A stretch of 64,000 nucleotides of DNA from Candidatus Faecousia intestinigallinarum (GCA_018715805.1 DVKX01000018.1:62001-126000), one strand, 5' to 3'. Numbered from the stretch's first letter, positions 49,487-59,204 are shown. Program-made: numbers and translations. The notes: generated by a model not told the origin, from the sequence alone.

Positions 49487-49936
49487 ATGGAAGAAAATAC
49501 CACCACATCTGCCCCGACCGCACCGGAAAATCCCAGGAGGCGCGCTCCTCGGAAGAATCGCTATCAGGAATTTGAGCGATACGCCACCTACTATTTGCTG
49601 GGCGACGCCGCGTTGTTTCTGCTGTATTTGCTCTTTGCGGGTCTTGGCGTTGTGTGGCTGAAAGTCTTTCTGGCCATTGTTGCCATTCTGGCCTCCGCTT
49701 TGGGGATCGGCTATCTGTATATCACCGGCGAATTGCTGCGCCCCCGCAGTCTTTGGATGGGCACCGCTTTGGCTGCCATTATCCTGTGCGTGCTCACTTC
49801 GCTGATTCTGAACTATCCCAGTCCCAATCCTTATAAGGACAAAGACGCCTCCTCCCCCTCTGAACCGTCCATCAGCGCGCCTGCCAGCGGCACCGCCGTT
49901 GCCCGCTATACCATTTCTGATTCTTGCCAAATTTGA
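49487..49936 (+). CDS. Small membrane protein of unknown function
   Basis: RBS GGGAGGG before ATG 49487; three predicted TM segments (YLLGDAALFLLYLLFAGLGVVWLKVFLAIVAILASALGIGYLYI). Confidence 0.65.
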   Translation: MEENTTTSAPTAPENPRRRAPRKNRYQEFERYATYYLLGDAALFLLYLLFAGLGVVWLKVFLAIVAILASALGIGYLYITGELLRPRSLWMGTALAAIILCVLTSLILNYPSPNPYKDKDASSPSEPSISAPASGTAVARYTISDSCQI

Positions 49937-49950
49937 TCCAAAATAAAAAC

Positions 49951-49985
49951 GCGCCGAGGGAATTTCCTCGGCGCAGTTTTTATTT
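49951..49985 (+). terminator. Rho-independent terminator
   Basis: GCGCCGAGG-GAATTT-CCTCGGCGC AG TTTTTATTTT. Confidence 0.85.
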
Positions 49986-50009
49986 TGCCATAGTGAAAAA
50001 CGCCGCAAT

Positions 50010-50216
50010 TTAACCTCGATGCCGCTTATATCTCCAATACATTCGCTTCACAAATTTCGCCGTCTCCACTTGAAGAACAGACAGCAGCGACACTCCCAGC
50101 ACAGTCAGCCATTGCGCGCCATTCAGCACAGTGCGCCGGAACGCGCTCTGCAGCGTGGGAATGAATAGAATACACGCCATCAGGAATGCGGGCAAAGCAA
50201 ACAACATCCATAACAT
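50010..50216 (-). pseudogene. C-terminal fragment resembling a P-type cation ATPase
   Basis: MLWMLFALPAFLMACILFIPTLQSAFRRTVLNGAQWLTVLGVSLLSVLQVETAKFVKRMYWRYKRHRG-stop, no RBS, no upstream ATPase body. Confidence 0.5.
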
Positions 50217-50217
50217 A

Positions 50218-50245
50218 CAGGCGGCAGCGAGATTGCTGCCGCCTG
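50218..50245 (-). terminator. GC-rich hairpin downstream of the nucleoside kinase gene
   Basis: CAGGCGGCAGC-GAGATT-GCTGCCGCCTG. Confidence 0.5.
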
Positions 50246-50262
50246 TCCTTATAACAAACCTT

Positions 50263-51963
50263 TTACCGATAGAAACTATTGCCCCCGATGAACTCCCGCA
50301 CCAGACTGGTGGGAGGGATCTCGTCATCCACGTCTGCCTCCTGCACATAGTTGAGGATCTTCACAATGGCTCGCACTTCGTCATAGCAGCTTTCCTCCGG
50401 AGTCACTGCCGTCAGCAGGGGGAAAATATGCTTTTTCAGCACCGCCAGTTCATAGAGGGTGGAGCTGTTGAAAATTACATCCGCGTTCTCCTGGTAGGGG
50501 AATATCCACCGACGCTCTCCCCGGCGTACCGAATCCCACATGGAAATGGTATGCGCCACGCTGGCGTTCCTGGTTTCATAATCCCGGACGATCCGCCGCA
50601 GCAGCCGCAAATAGCTGGTGGGGATTCGATTGTGGTCGTCCAGGTTCAGGGGCAGCAGCGGGCTGACGTACATCCGAAACACCATGCGCCGATCAATATC
50701 CTCCGGCAGCAGCGCCGGGTTCAGTCCGTGCAGTCCCTCAATGAGGATAACGGACTCCGCCGTCAGGCGCATTTTGCGTCCCCGCCATTCCCGGCGGCCA
50801 GTGACAAAATTAAAGGATGGCAGCTCCACAGCATCTCCCGCCAGCAATTTTCCCAAATGCTCCCGGAACAAATCGGTGTCAATGGTGTTGATATGCTCCA
50901 AATCCAGCTTCCCATCCGGTCCCGGGGGAATTTTGTCCCGGTCAATGTAGTAATCGTCCAGCCCCATCAGAATCGGCTTCTTGCCATGTACGCGAAGCTG
51001 CGTCGCCAGACGGTTGGCGGAGGTGGTTTTTCCCGAGGAGCTTGGCCCCGCCAGCAGCACAGCCTTGGCTTCCCGCTGACAAATCAAATCCGCCACCTGC
51101 GCAAATCGCTTCTCGTGGAGCGCTTCGTTAACCCGAATCAGCTCCCGGATCTTCCCGGAGTTGGTCAAATCGTTGAGATCCGCCACACTCTCGCATTCCA
51201 TCAATGTGCACCAGCGCTCGCCCTCGTTGAACACGGAAAACAAGTTGGGCATCTGCGGCCACTGCCCCAATTGGTCAGGGTATTGCTCATCCGGGAACAG
51301 GAAAAGGAAACCGTTATCCACCGAAGCAATGTCCCAGAGTTGCAGGAAACCGGTGGAAGGGGCTAACTCTCCATAATAATAGTCGGAAAAGTCCCCGTAA
51401 GCATACTCGTCAAAAACAGGAGCGGCACGCCATGCCAATAGACGCGCTTTGTCCTCCAACCCGGCCTGACGGAAACGCTCCGCAGCCTCTGCTGTGGCTA
51501 CGCGCCGCCGCAGCAACGGGAAATCCTCCGCCACCAGCTCCGCGACCCGTTTTTTTAAGGCATTGGCATCAAATTCCGGCGCGTCCACAATTTCCACAAA
51601 CAGCGCCTGCCCCAGCGTGCAGTTCATCTTGGCGCGGGCATGCGGCCAAAGCTGACGGATCGCCAAGAACATAATGAACTGCGCCGTCCGCACATATACC
51701 TCCCGCCCCGCCGGGTCGCCCATCCGCAGCAGCCGCACCAGCCCCCCGGAGGCCGCCATGGCGCGGCGGATGGACGGACGTTCGGCAATATCCTCCTGTT
51801 CCCGCACTGGGACATAGTTCAAGCTGAATACCTCGCCAGCGATTTTCGCCGCCAGAGGCCGCTGGGAAAGCGTCAAGCTGTCCAAATTCAGTTCCCTTAC
51901 CAATTCCAGCAGCGTCTGCCCCACCCGGGGCTGTATTTTTCGTCCATCAATGGTAAGTTCCAT
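50263..51963 (-). CDS. Nucleoside kinase with TGS-like N-terminus and uridine kinase/phosphoribulokinase C-terminus
   Basis: MELTIDGRKIQPRVGQTLLELVRELN; AVLLAGPSSSGKTTSANRLATQLRVHGKKPILMGLDDYYIDRDKIPPGPDG. Confidence 0.9.
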   Translation of the reverse strand: MELTIDGRKIQPRVGQTLLELVRELNLDSLTLSQRPLAAKIAGEVFSLNYVPVREQEDIAERPSIRRAMAASGGLVRLLRMGDPAGREVYVRTAQFIMFLAIRQLWPHARAKMNCTLGQALFVEIVDAPEFDANALKKRVAELVAEDFPLLRRRVATAEAAERFRQAGLEDKARLLAWRAAPVFDEYAYGDFSDYYYGELAPSTGFLQLWDIASVDNGFLFLFPDEQYPDQLGQWPQMPNLFSVFNEGERWCTLMECESVADLNDLTNSGKIRELIRVNEALHEKRFAQVADLICQREAKAVLLAGPSSSGKTTSANRLATQLRVHGKKPILMGLDDYYIDRDKIPPGPDGKLDLEHINTIDTDLFREHLGKLLAGDAVELPSFNFVTGRREWRGRKMRLTAESVILIEGLHGLNPALLPEDIDRRMVFRMYVSPLLPLNLDDHNRIPTSYLRLLRRIVRDYETRNASVAHTISMWDSVRRGERRWIFPYQENADVIFNSSTLYELAVLKKHIFPLLTAVTPEESCYDEVRAIVKILNYVQEADVDDEIPPTSLVREFIGGNSFYR

Positions 51964-51987
51964 CCTGTGCACCTCCTTTTTCCATCG

Positions 51988-52116
51988 TTATTTTCGTCGG
52001 CTGCACCCGCCGCAGGTTTCGCAGTCGCCGCAGCAGCCGCTCTTTTTCTTATGCAGCAGCACATAGAGGCTGTAGCCTCCAATGCTGATCACCAAAAGCC
52101 AGTCCAGTACGCTCAT
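51988..52116 (-). CDS. FeoB-associated Cys-rich membrane protein
   Basis: MSVLDWLLVISIGGYSLYVLLHKKKSGCCGDCETCGGCSRRK; start overlaps feoB stop. Confidence 0.9.
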   Translation of the reverse strand: MSVLDWLLVISIGGYSLYVLLHKKKSGCCGDCETCGGCSRRK

Positions 52117-54113
52117 AGCAATACACCCACCCGGTATACCAGCAGCGCCACCAGCCAAGCCACCACGCACTGCCCCGCAATCATCGCCAAAGTCTTCCAA
52201 GTGGAGTTCAGCTCCCGGCGGATCGCCGCTACCGACGCCACACAAGGGGCGTAGAGCAGGCAGAACGTCAAAAAGCTGGCGGCGGAGGCCGTAGTAAACA
52301 GCCCTCCCAGCGCTGCGGTGAGCTGCTCTGTGCTGACTCCCAGCACCACCCCGAAGGTGCCCACCACGGCCTCTTTGGCCATCAATCCGGAAACCAAGGC
52401 TGTGATCATCCGCCAGTCTCCAAAGCCCAGCGGGGCAAATACCGGCGCCACCAGCCTTCCCAAAGACGCCAGGATGCTGTCGGCACTGTCCTCCACCACG
52501 TTCAGGCGGAGATCAAAACTCTGAAGGAACCAAATGATCACCGTGGCCACAAAAATCACGGTAAAAGCCCGCTGAAGGAAATCCTTTGCCTTTTCCCACA
52601 TCAGCAGCGCCACGCTCTTGGCGGAGGGAAAGCGGTAATTGGGCAGCTCCATCACAAACGGCACCGGTCTTCCGCGGAACGCCGTATTTTTCAGCACCAA
52701 GGCAATCCCTACGCCCACCAGCATTCCGCCGAAGTAGAGCACCATCATCACCAGCAATTCTTTTCCCGGGAAAAAGGCCGCCGCAAACAGCGAGTAAATC
52801 GGAATCTTTGCAGAGCAGCTCATAAACGGCGTGAGCAAAATGGTCATCCGGCGATCCCGCTGGGAGGAAAGCGTTCTGGTGGCCATCACAGCAGGCACTG
52901 TGCAGCCAAAACCGATGAGCATGGGTACAAAGCTGCGGCCGGACAAGCCAATCTTTCGCAGCAGCTTATCCATCACGAAAGCAACCCGCGCCATATAGCC
53001 GGAATCCTCCAAAATGGACAGGAAAAAGAACAGCGTCACGATCAGCGGCAGAAAGCTGAGCACGCTGCCCACGCCTGCGAACACGCCGTCGATCACCAAA
53101 CTATGTACCACAGGGTTGATGCCGTAGTTCGTCAGTGCGCGGTCAACAAACATGGTAAAGCCGTCCACCGCATAGGCAATCAGATCCGAGAAGAACGACC
53201 CCACCAGATCGAACGTCATAAAGAAGATCACAGCCATAATGCCGATAAAAACCGGGATGGCAAATATGCGGTGGGTAAGCACCTTGTCGATCTCCACGCT
53301 CCGCTTGTGCTCCCGGCTTTCCTTGGCCTTTACCACGCAAGCGCCGCAAACCTCTTCAATAAAGTTATAGCGCATATCCGCCAGGGCGGCGTTGCGATCC
53401 AAGCCCGTGTCAAACTCCATTTCAATGATGGAATGTTCAATCAATTCCTTCTCATTCTGGCTTAATTGGAGCATATCAAAGAAGTCCTGCTCCCCTTCTA
53501 TCAGCTTCGTTGCCGCGAAGCGCCGGGTGATCCCTGCGTTGCGGGCATGATCCTCAATGATATGACATACCGCATGGATGCAGCGGTGCACCGGTCCGTC
53601 GGGGCAGAAGTCCTGAACGCTGGGCAACACTCTTTTGGATGCTGTTCCCAGCAGTACCTCCACCAGTTCCGCAACGCCTTCATTTTTGGCCGCGCTGATG
53701 GGCACCACCGGCACGCCGATCTCCCGGGACATTTTCTGGACGTCCACGCTGCCGCCGTTGCCCCGCAGCTCATCCATCATATTCAGTGCGATCACCATGG
53801 GCACCTTTAAGGACAGCAGCTGCAGCGTCAGATAGAGATTCCGTTCAATATTTGTGGCGTCTACAATGTTGATTATGGCGTCGGGCTTTTCCTTTAGGAT
53901 AAAATCCCGGGTCACAATCTCCTCTTGGGTATACGGACGAATTGAATAGATGCCCGGCAGATCCACTACCTGATGGCTGGTGCCGCGGATGATCCCTATT
54001 TTCTGATCTACCGTCACGCCGGGGAAATTGCCCACATGCTGATTAGATCCGGTAAGCGCATTGAAAAGCGTGGTTTTTCCGCAATTTTGATTGCCCACAA
54101 GCGCAAAGGTCAT
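52113..54113 (-). CDS. feoB: Ferrous iron transport protein B
   Basis: MTFALVGNQNCGKTTLFNALTGSNQHVGNFPGVTVDQKIG; VDLPGIYSIRPYTQEE; polytopic C-terminus. Confidence 0.95.
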   Translation of the reverse strand: MTFALVGNQNCGKTTLFNALTGSNQHVGNFPGVTVDQKIGIIRGTSHQVVDLPGIYSIRPYTQEEIVTRDFILKEKPDAIINIVDATNIERNLYLTLQLLSLKVPMVIALNMMDELRGNGGSVDVQKMSREIGVPVVPISAAKNEGVAELVEVLLGTASKRVLPSVQDFCPDGPVHRCIHAVCHIIEDHARNAGITRRFAATKLIEGEQDFFDMLQLSQNEKELIEHSIIEMEFDTGLDRNAALADMRYNFIEEVCGACVVKAKESREHKRSVEIDKVLTHRIFAIPVFIGIMAVIFFMTFDLVGSFFSDLIAYAVDGFTMFVDRALTNYGINPVVHSLVIDGVFAGVGSVLSFLPLIVTLFFFLSILEDSGYMARVAFVMDKLLRKIGLSGRSFVPMLIGFGCTVPAVMATRTLSSQRDRRMTILLTPFMSCSAKIPIYSLFAAAFFPGKELLVMMVLYFGGMLVGVGIALVLKNTAFRGRPVPFVMELPNYRFPSAKSVALLMWEKAKDFLQRAFTVIFVATVIIWFLQSFDLRLNVVEDSADSILASLGRLVAPVFAPLGFGDWRMITALVSGLMAKEAVVGTFGVVLGVSTEQLTAALGGLFTTASAASFLTFCLLYAPCVASVAAIRRELNSTWKTLAMIAGQCVVAWLVALLVYRVGVLL

Positions 54114-54343
54114 AACGTCTCCTCCCGCAGTTCAATCTGGCGCGCGTCCTCCCGGCGGATGGTAAGCTCATAGCCCCGCACCTGGATCTGGATAGGGTCG
54201 CCCATAGGCGCCACCTTTTGCAGCGCTACTTTGGTGCCTGGAATCAACCCCATATCTAAAAAGCGCAGACGCAGCGCCCCCTGGCCGCCTACGCGGCTTA
54301 TGACGCCGGACTCGCCTATCTTCAAATCATCAATTGTTTTCAT
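54110..54343 (-). CDS. feoA: Ferrous iron transport protein A
   Basis: LRFLDMGLIPGTKVALQKVAPMGDPIQIQVRGYELTIRREDARQI. Confidence 0.93.
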   Translation of the reverse strand: MKTIDDLKIGESGVISRVGGQGALRLRFLDMGLIPGTKVALQKVAPMGDPIQIQVRGYELTIRREDARQIELREETL

Positions 54344-54356
54344 TGCATTGCCTCCC

Positions 54357-54413
54357 GGAGTTCGCCTTTGCTAACTCCGCAGATATTATAGCATAAAACC
54401 GTTTATTTTGCAA
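54357..54413 (-). promoter_or_regulatory. feoAB promoter with operator-like inverted repeat at the start site
   Basis: Minus strand TTGCAA (54408-54413), 17 nt, TATAAT (54385-54390), then GGAGTTAGCAAAGGCGAACTCC (54357-54378). Confidence 0.6.
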
Positions 54414-54446
54414 TAGGAAAACCCCTTGCCTCCATCCAATTATGCG

Positions 54447-54478
54447 CCGACGCCAGACGGAAAACCGTCTGGCGTCGG
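54447..54478. terminator. Perfect 14-bp hairpin between metA and feoA (terminator-like, no U tract)
   Basis: CCGACGCCAGACGG-AAAA-CCGTCTGGCGTCGG. Confidence 0.5.
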
Positions 54479-54554
54479 GGTGTCCGGGCAGAAGTCCCAC
54501 AAGCTATTTTGCGAAAAAACATCCTCCAGGCTGGTCGCGCCGCCAGGGCGGATT

Positions 54555-55505
54555 CTAGTTTTTTTCGGCTGGCTCCTGACCAATGGTCATAATATCGTAA
54601 GGCGTGGTCTGATAGACGAAATAGTTCAGCCAGTTGGAAAACAGCAGATTGGCATGCCCCCGCCAGCGGACGATGGGCGGCTTGGTGTCGTCATCATCCG
54701 GAAAATAGTTGGCCGGAGGTCGGATGGGCAGCCCCAGGCTTTTATCCCGGAGGTATTCGGTGCGCAGCGTGTCGGGATCATATTCCGAATGTCCCGTAAT
54801 AAATATCTGCCGCCCGCCTTTGCTCATCAGCGCGTATACTCCCGCTTCCTCAGAGGATGCCAGGATCTTCAAACCGGGAACCCTCTCCACATCCTCCCGC
54901 AAAATCGTGGTATGACGAGAATGCGGCACCCAAAAAAGATCGTCAAACCCCCGCAGCAGAATAGAACGGGTATAATCGGCATGATGGGGATATACGCCAA
55001 AGAGTTTTTCCGGCAGGTCATGCTTCTGGATGCCATAGTGATGGTACAATCCAGCCTGCGCGCCCCAGCAGATGTGCAGCGTACTGTGGACGTTGGTTTT
55101 GCTCCAGTCCATGATCTCCTCCAGCTCCCGCCAGTAGTCTACCTCTTCAAAGGGCAGCTGCTCCACCGGCGCGCCGGTGATTACCATGCCGTCAAACTTT
55201 CGCTCTCTGATCTGGTCAAAGGACTTATAGAAAGAGAGCAGATGCTCCGCCGCCACATTTTTGGACTGGTGGGAGGTGGTATGCATCAGCTCCAGCCGCA
55301 CCTGCAAGGGCGTATTGCCCAGCAGACGGCTGAATTGCGTTTCCGTAGCGATTTTCGTGGGCATTAAGTTCAGCAACACGATCTCCAGCGGCCGGATGTC
55401 CTGCGTGCTGGCGCGGTTGTGGGTCATGACGAAAATATTTTCTTTTTGCAGCGTGCCCGCAGCGGGCAGGTCGTTGGGAATCTGAATGGGCACAGTAGCA
55501 TCCAC
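54555..55505 (-). CDS. metA: Homoserine O-acyltransferase (MetA)
   Basis: [84 protein letters not shown]. Confidence 0.95.
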   Translation of the reverse strand: MDATVPIQIPNDLPAAGTLQKENIFVMTHNRASTQDIRPLEIVLLNLMPTKIATETQFSRLLGNTPLQVRLELMHTTSHQSKNVAAEHLLSFYKSFDQIRERKFDGMVITGAPVEQLPFEEVDYWRELEEIMDWSKTNVHSTLHICWGAQAGLYHHYGIQKHDLPEKLFGVYPHHADYTRSILLRGFDDLFWVPHSRHTTILREDVERVPGLKILASSEEAGVYALMSKGGRQIFITGHSEYDPDTLRTEYLRDKSLGLPIRPPANYFPDDDDTKPPIVRWRGHANLLFSNWLNYFVYQTTPYDIMTIGQEPAEKN

Positions 55506-55524
55506 CTTTTCAAAAAGTACCCCT

Positions 55525-55553
55525 ATTCTATCTTAGAACCCCTTTTTTGTCAA
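55525..55553 (-). promoter_or_regulatory. metA promoter overlapping the end of the upstream spoIID-like gene
   Basis: Minus strand TTGACA (55548-55553), 17 nt, TAGAAT (55525-55530). Confidence 0.65.
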
Positions 55554-56512
55554 TCTCCGGTCTCCAGGCTGGTTCCCTGATAGTAATGCGCCAGGATTTC
55601 CTGATAAGAGCTGCCCTGCACCGCCATAGCGTCCGCACCATACTGGCTCATACCCACCCGATGGCCAAATCCCCGGGTGGTGATGATCACGCTGTCCCCC
55701 ACGGCGGATATGGAAAAAGCCGTGGAACGCAGCCCCAGCGCCCTGCGCAGATCCGTACCCCCATAAATTTCTCCGCCGATCTCTATCTCGTCCACACCGC
55801 CTCCGTCGGTATAAGTGATTTCCCCTATCCATTCCCCCGGCAGGCCTTCCAAGTCCGCGCCGATGGCCGCGGCAAATTCCTCAGCGGAAAACGTCACCGT
55901 ATCTATAAAATGGTCGGCATTTTCCTCCCCGGGGCTGTCCGTCGCCTGCAGATACGGCACATCTGACCCCCATACTGCCACCGCGTCCTCTGTCCGGCCG
56001 CCGGAACAGGAAAAATACGTCGCTTCGATCAGCGCGCCGTCGTAGGTCAGCACCTGTCCCGCCGTCTCTGCCACTGCCTGCTCTGCCGCAGCCACAGCTT
56101 CCTGGCTGCCCCCCTGGGCGATGTAATCCTCCGGTGGGAAGTATCCCTGGCAGCAGGCGGCGTCCGTGCATACATCCGCAGTATCATGCTTGCTGTGTCC
56201 CTGCCGCGCCCGGAGCGCATAGGTTCTTGCCACCACTGCCTGCGCCTTTTTCGCTTCCATTTCAAAATCCGCCGGCATCTCTCCCAGCAGCACCCCCGTC
56301 AGATACTGCTCCAGTTCCATTTCCGCCGCGCTTCCGTCTCCCAGCAGCACAGTGACAGTCTGCACAGCGGGCTGCTCCTCTGCCGTCACGTCCGTCTCCT
56401 GGTTTGGTGCCTGGGTTTCCTCCGGCTGTTCCCCCGGCGGAAGCGTCAAAAGCCAGGGCAGCGCCAATCCCAGGACGCCCGCGCATAGGATCTCTTTCCA
56501 GAATCGTTTCAT
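55550..56512 (-). CDS. SpoIID/LytB domain protein (stage II sporulation protein D-like)
   Basis: VLLGDGSAAEMELEQYLTGVLLGEMPADFEMEAKKAQAVVARTYALRARQGHSKHDTADVCTDAACCQGY; GFGHRVGMSQYGADAMAVQGSSYQEILAHYYQGT. Confidence 0.92.
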   Translation of the reverse strand: MKRFWKEILCAGVLGLALPWLLTLPPGEQPEETQAPNQETDVTAEEQPAVQTVTVLLGDGSAAEMELEQYLTGVLLGEMPADFEMEAKKAQAVVARTYALRARQGHSKHDTADVCTDAACCQGYFPPEDYIAQGGSQEAVAAAEQAVAETAGQVLTYDGALIEATYFSCSGGRTEDAVAVWGSDVPYLQATDSPGEENADHFIDTVTFSAEEFAAAIGADLEGLPGEWIGEITYTDGGGVDEIEIGGEIYGGTDLRRALGLRSTAFSISAVGDSVIITTRGFGHRVGMSQYGADAMAVQGSSYQEILAHYYQGTSLETGD

Positions 56513-56674
56513 GCCTTGTCCCTCCTTGCTTTTTATTTTAGCAAGGCTACCCCGGCGGATTTTGCCGCACCAGGCTGGAATATCCGGCAATTTTTCCCCG
56601 GCACTTGACATCTTTCCCTTTGCAAAGTATAATTGATTACAAAATAATAACAATACGGAAACGGAGCTGCTCCC

Positions 56675-58405
56675 ATGAAGCGTGCAATGCGGATTATTAT
56701 TCCGATATTTCTGGCAATTGCTGTAATTGCCTGCTCAATTTGGTATTTACTCGTGTATGACCCCAGCTTTACCCGGGATCTTCTGCTGAGTCAGGCGCGG
56801 CATTTTGAGCGTCAGGGAAACCATTCCATGGCGGAATGGTGCTATGATCAGGCCTATGCCTACGCCAATCAGGACGAGGACGTGGCCATTGAATTGGCGC
56901 AGCAATATAAATCCTCCGGCAACTACACCAAGGCGGAATATACCCTCTCCAACGCCATTGCCGACGGCGGTACCGCCAAGCTGTACATTGCCCTGTGCCA
57001 GACCTATGTAGAGCAGGACAAGCTGCTGGATGCGGTGCGTATGCTGGAAAACATTACCGACCCCGCCATCAAAGCGGAGTTGGATGCCATGCGGCCGGAG
57101 GCTCCCGTTCCTGACCAGGATCCCGGTTTCTACACCCAGTACATCAGCGTGTCCATCCGATCCGACAGCGGGACGCTCTATGTCTCCACCAACGGACAGT
57201 ATCCCTCCACCGCCACGCCCCCGTATACGGAGCCGATTACACTTCCTGCCGGGGAAACCACCATTTACGCCATCAGCGTGGCGGAGAACGGCCTGGTCAG
57301 TCCCCTGTCCATCTTTGGCTATACCGTAGGCGGCGTTGTGGAAGAGGTTTCCTTCACCGACCCTGCCATGGAAGCCGCCATCCGGGAAATCCTTGGTGCC
57401 GGCCAGAATCAGAAGCTCTTCACCAACGAAGTCTGGGCCATCACCGACTTTACCATACCGGAGGATGCCCAGTCCTTTGCCGATTTGACTTATATGCCCT
57501 ATCTGACCAGCCTGCACATTACCGGCGGTGACAGCGACAATCTGCAATACCTCTCTGCTTTGACTTCCCTTCAGGAATTGACCTTGACAGACAGCCGTCC
57601 CAGTGAGGAGATTCTATCCATCATCGGTTCTATGCCCCAGCTGCAGCGGCTGACCCTGCAAAATTGCGGCTTGTCCACCATCGAGCCTCTGTCCACTTCC
57701 ACAAAGCTTACCTATTTGAATCTGGATACCAATAATATCCGCAACATCGCCGCCATCTCCAATATGTCCCAGCTGCAGGAGCTGATTATGCCTAACAACG
57801 CGCTTACAGATCTGTCTGCCCTCAGCGGTCTTTCTAATTTGACGAAGCTGGATGTATCCTTTAACTCCATCACAACCTTGGCCACCATCATGGGCATCCG
57901 GGGAATCACCTATTTGGACGCCGGCAACAACGCCATCACGGCCTTGGGCAATATCGGGCAGCTTACTTCCCTGTCCTATCTCTCCTTGGCATATAACCAA
58001 ATCAGCGATGTATCCCAGCTTGCCGGCTGTACCGCACTCACCGACCTGGATATTTCCAATAATCAGATATCGGATATTACCAGCCTGTCCGCGCTCACCC
58101 AGCTGACAAATTTCAATTTCTCCTACAACACAGTTGCGGAGCTGCCGGACTTCTCTGAGGATACGCCCCTCGTCACCATCGACGGCAGCAACAACCAGCT
58201 TTCCAGTTTGGAAGCGCTGGGCAACATCGACAGCCTGAACCGGGTATTCATGGACTACAATGCCGGTATCACAGATGTGGATGTGCTGGAAGGCTGCCAG
58301 AACCTGTACCTGGTAAATGTGTTCGGCACCGGCGTCACCGAAGCAGATACCCTGCGGGACATGAGCATCATCGTCAACTTCGATCCCACCCAAAATATGG
58401 GCTAA
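56675..58405 (+). CDS. Membrane-anchored protein with TPR-like, chitobiase C-terminal-like and SDS22-type leucine-rich repeats
   Basis: N-terminal TM; SDSGTLYVSTNGQYPSTATPPYTEPITLPAGETTIYAISV; repeated LTxLDISNNQISDITSLSALTQL units. Confidence 0.85.
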   Translation: MKRAMRIIIPIFLAIAVIACSIWYLLVYDPSFTRDLLLSQARHFERQGNHSMAEWCYDQAYAYANQDEDVAIELAQQYKSSGNYTKAEYTLSNAIADGGTAKLYIALCQTYVEQDKLLDAVRMLENITDPAIKAELDAMRPEAPVPDQDPGFYTQYISVSIRSDSGTLYVSTNGQYPSTATPPYTEPITLPAGETTIYAISVAENGLVSPLSIFGYTVGGVVEEVSFTDPAMEAAIREILGAGQNQKLFTNEVWAITDFTIPEDAQSFADLTYMPYLTSLHITGGDSDNLQYLSALTSLQELTLTDSRPSEEILSIIGSMPQLQRLTLQNCGLSTIEPLSTSTKLTYLNLDTNNIRNIAAISNMSQLQELIMPNNALTDLSALSGLSNLTKLDVSFNSITTLATIMGIRGITYLDAGNNAITALGNIGQLTSLSYLSLAYNQISDVSQLAGCTALTDLDISNNQISDITSLSALTQLTNFNFSYNTVAELPDFSEDTPLVTIDGSNNQLSSLEALGNIDSLNRVFMDYNAGITDVDVLEGCQNLYLVNVFGTGVTEADTLRDMSIIVNFDPTQNMG

Positions 58406-58407
58406 CC

Positions 58408-58440
58408 CAAAAAGGACTGCTGCGGCAGTCCTTTTTGTTT
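58408..58440 (+). terminator. Rho-independent terminator
   Basis: AAAAAGGACTGC-TGCG-GCAGTCCTTTTTGTTTT. Confidence 0.85.
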
Positions 58441-58462
58441 TCCGCCGCTTTCCTCTCAAAAC

Positions 58463-58502
58463 AGCGCCCGCAGATCCTGTCCTTGGCTCTGCGGGCGCTT
58501 TG
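58463..58502. terminator. Second terminator-like hairpin
   Basis: AGCGCCCGCAGA-TCCTGTCCTTGGC-TCTGCGGGCGCT TTG. Confidence 0.55.
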
Positions 58503-58534
58503 TTGAAAATATATAATTATTTTTAGAAAAGTGC

Positions 58535-58562
58535 TTGACTTTTTTGATATTCTGTTTATAAT
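58535..58562 (+). promoter_or_regulatory. Sigma-A-like promoter
   Basis: TTGACT (58535-58540), 16 nt, TATAAT (58557-58562). Confidence 0.55.
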
Positions 58563-58715
58563 GAAATTATAAGAAAAATGATTGGCAGCAGCAAAGTACA
58601 TAATCGCTTTTTGAAACACTTTTCAGCAAGTTGTTAAAAACTCCACTGCCGCCTTGACTTGCTTATATTATCTGCATAACTCCGAGTATTCTTTAAGCCA
58701 TAGGTGGGGAAAGCT

Positions 58716-59153
58716 ATGAAAAATAAATGGATATCTATACTGTTGTACATACTGGTAGTGCTGCTGGCGCTGGGCAACCTTTATTTCCTCTTTGGCCGCC
58801 AAGATGAGCGGCTGGAAGTCAATATTGGTATCCCCGGTGCGGACGGACAGTCTGTGGACTTTACCCGCTCTACCCCTGTGACGGACAGCGAGCAGGTGGG
58901 CGTGGTGCTGCTTTCCTTGCTGTACTCCCATCCGGCGCAGGAAGCAGAAATTCCGGAACGCTCTCCGGATGCCGTGCTGTGGCTCCAGAACGCTTCGGAG
59001 ACATATCCGTTGGCGCGTCTGTGGCTGATGGAAGATTCTATTATCTCTGTAATAGGAAAAGAAGGAGAAGAGGAGTGCAGAATCATCGAAAATAACGGCA
59101 ATTACGAAATATTCCGGGAAATACTGGAGAGCCAAATCAGCCGCTATGCCTGA
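58716..59153 (+). CDS. Hypothetical membrane-anchored protein
   Basis: MKNKWISILLYILVVLLALGNLYFLFGRQDERLEVNIGIPG; RBS AGGTGGGG. Confidence 0.65.
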   Translation: MKNKWISILLYILVVLLALGNLYFLFGRQDERLEVNIGIPGADGQSVDFTRSTPVTDSEQVGVVLLSLLYSHPAQEAEIPERSPDAVLWLQNASETYPLARLWLMEDSIISVIGKEGEEECRIIENNGNYEIFREILESQISRYA

Positions 59154-59204
59154 CGCCTGTCCCGTCCGGACTGCTCTAATAGAAGCATAGAAAGGAGCAT
59201 TGTC

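Noticed and set aside
54447-54478. Perfect 14-bp hairpin interpreted as a mobile element end
   Set aside because: Single copy in the window with 4-nt loop in an intergenic region; best read as a terminator-like structure for metA.
55506-55549. SAM riboswitch or T-box upstream of metA
   Set aside because: Only about 45 bp separate metA from the upstream gene, too short for either element; a simple promoter fits.
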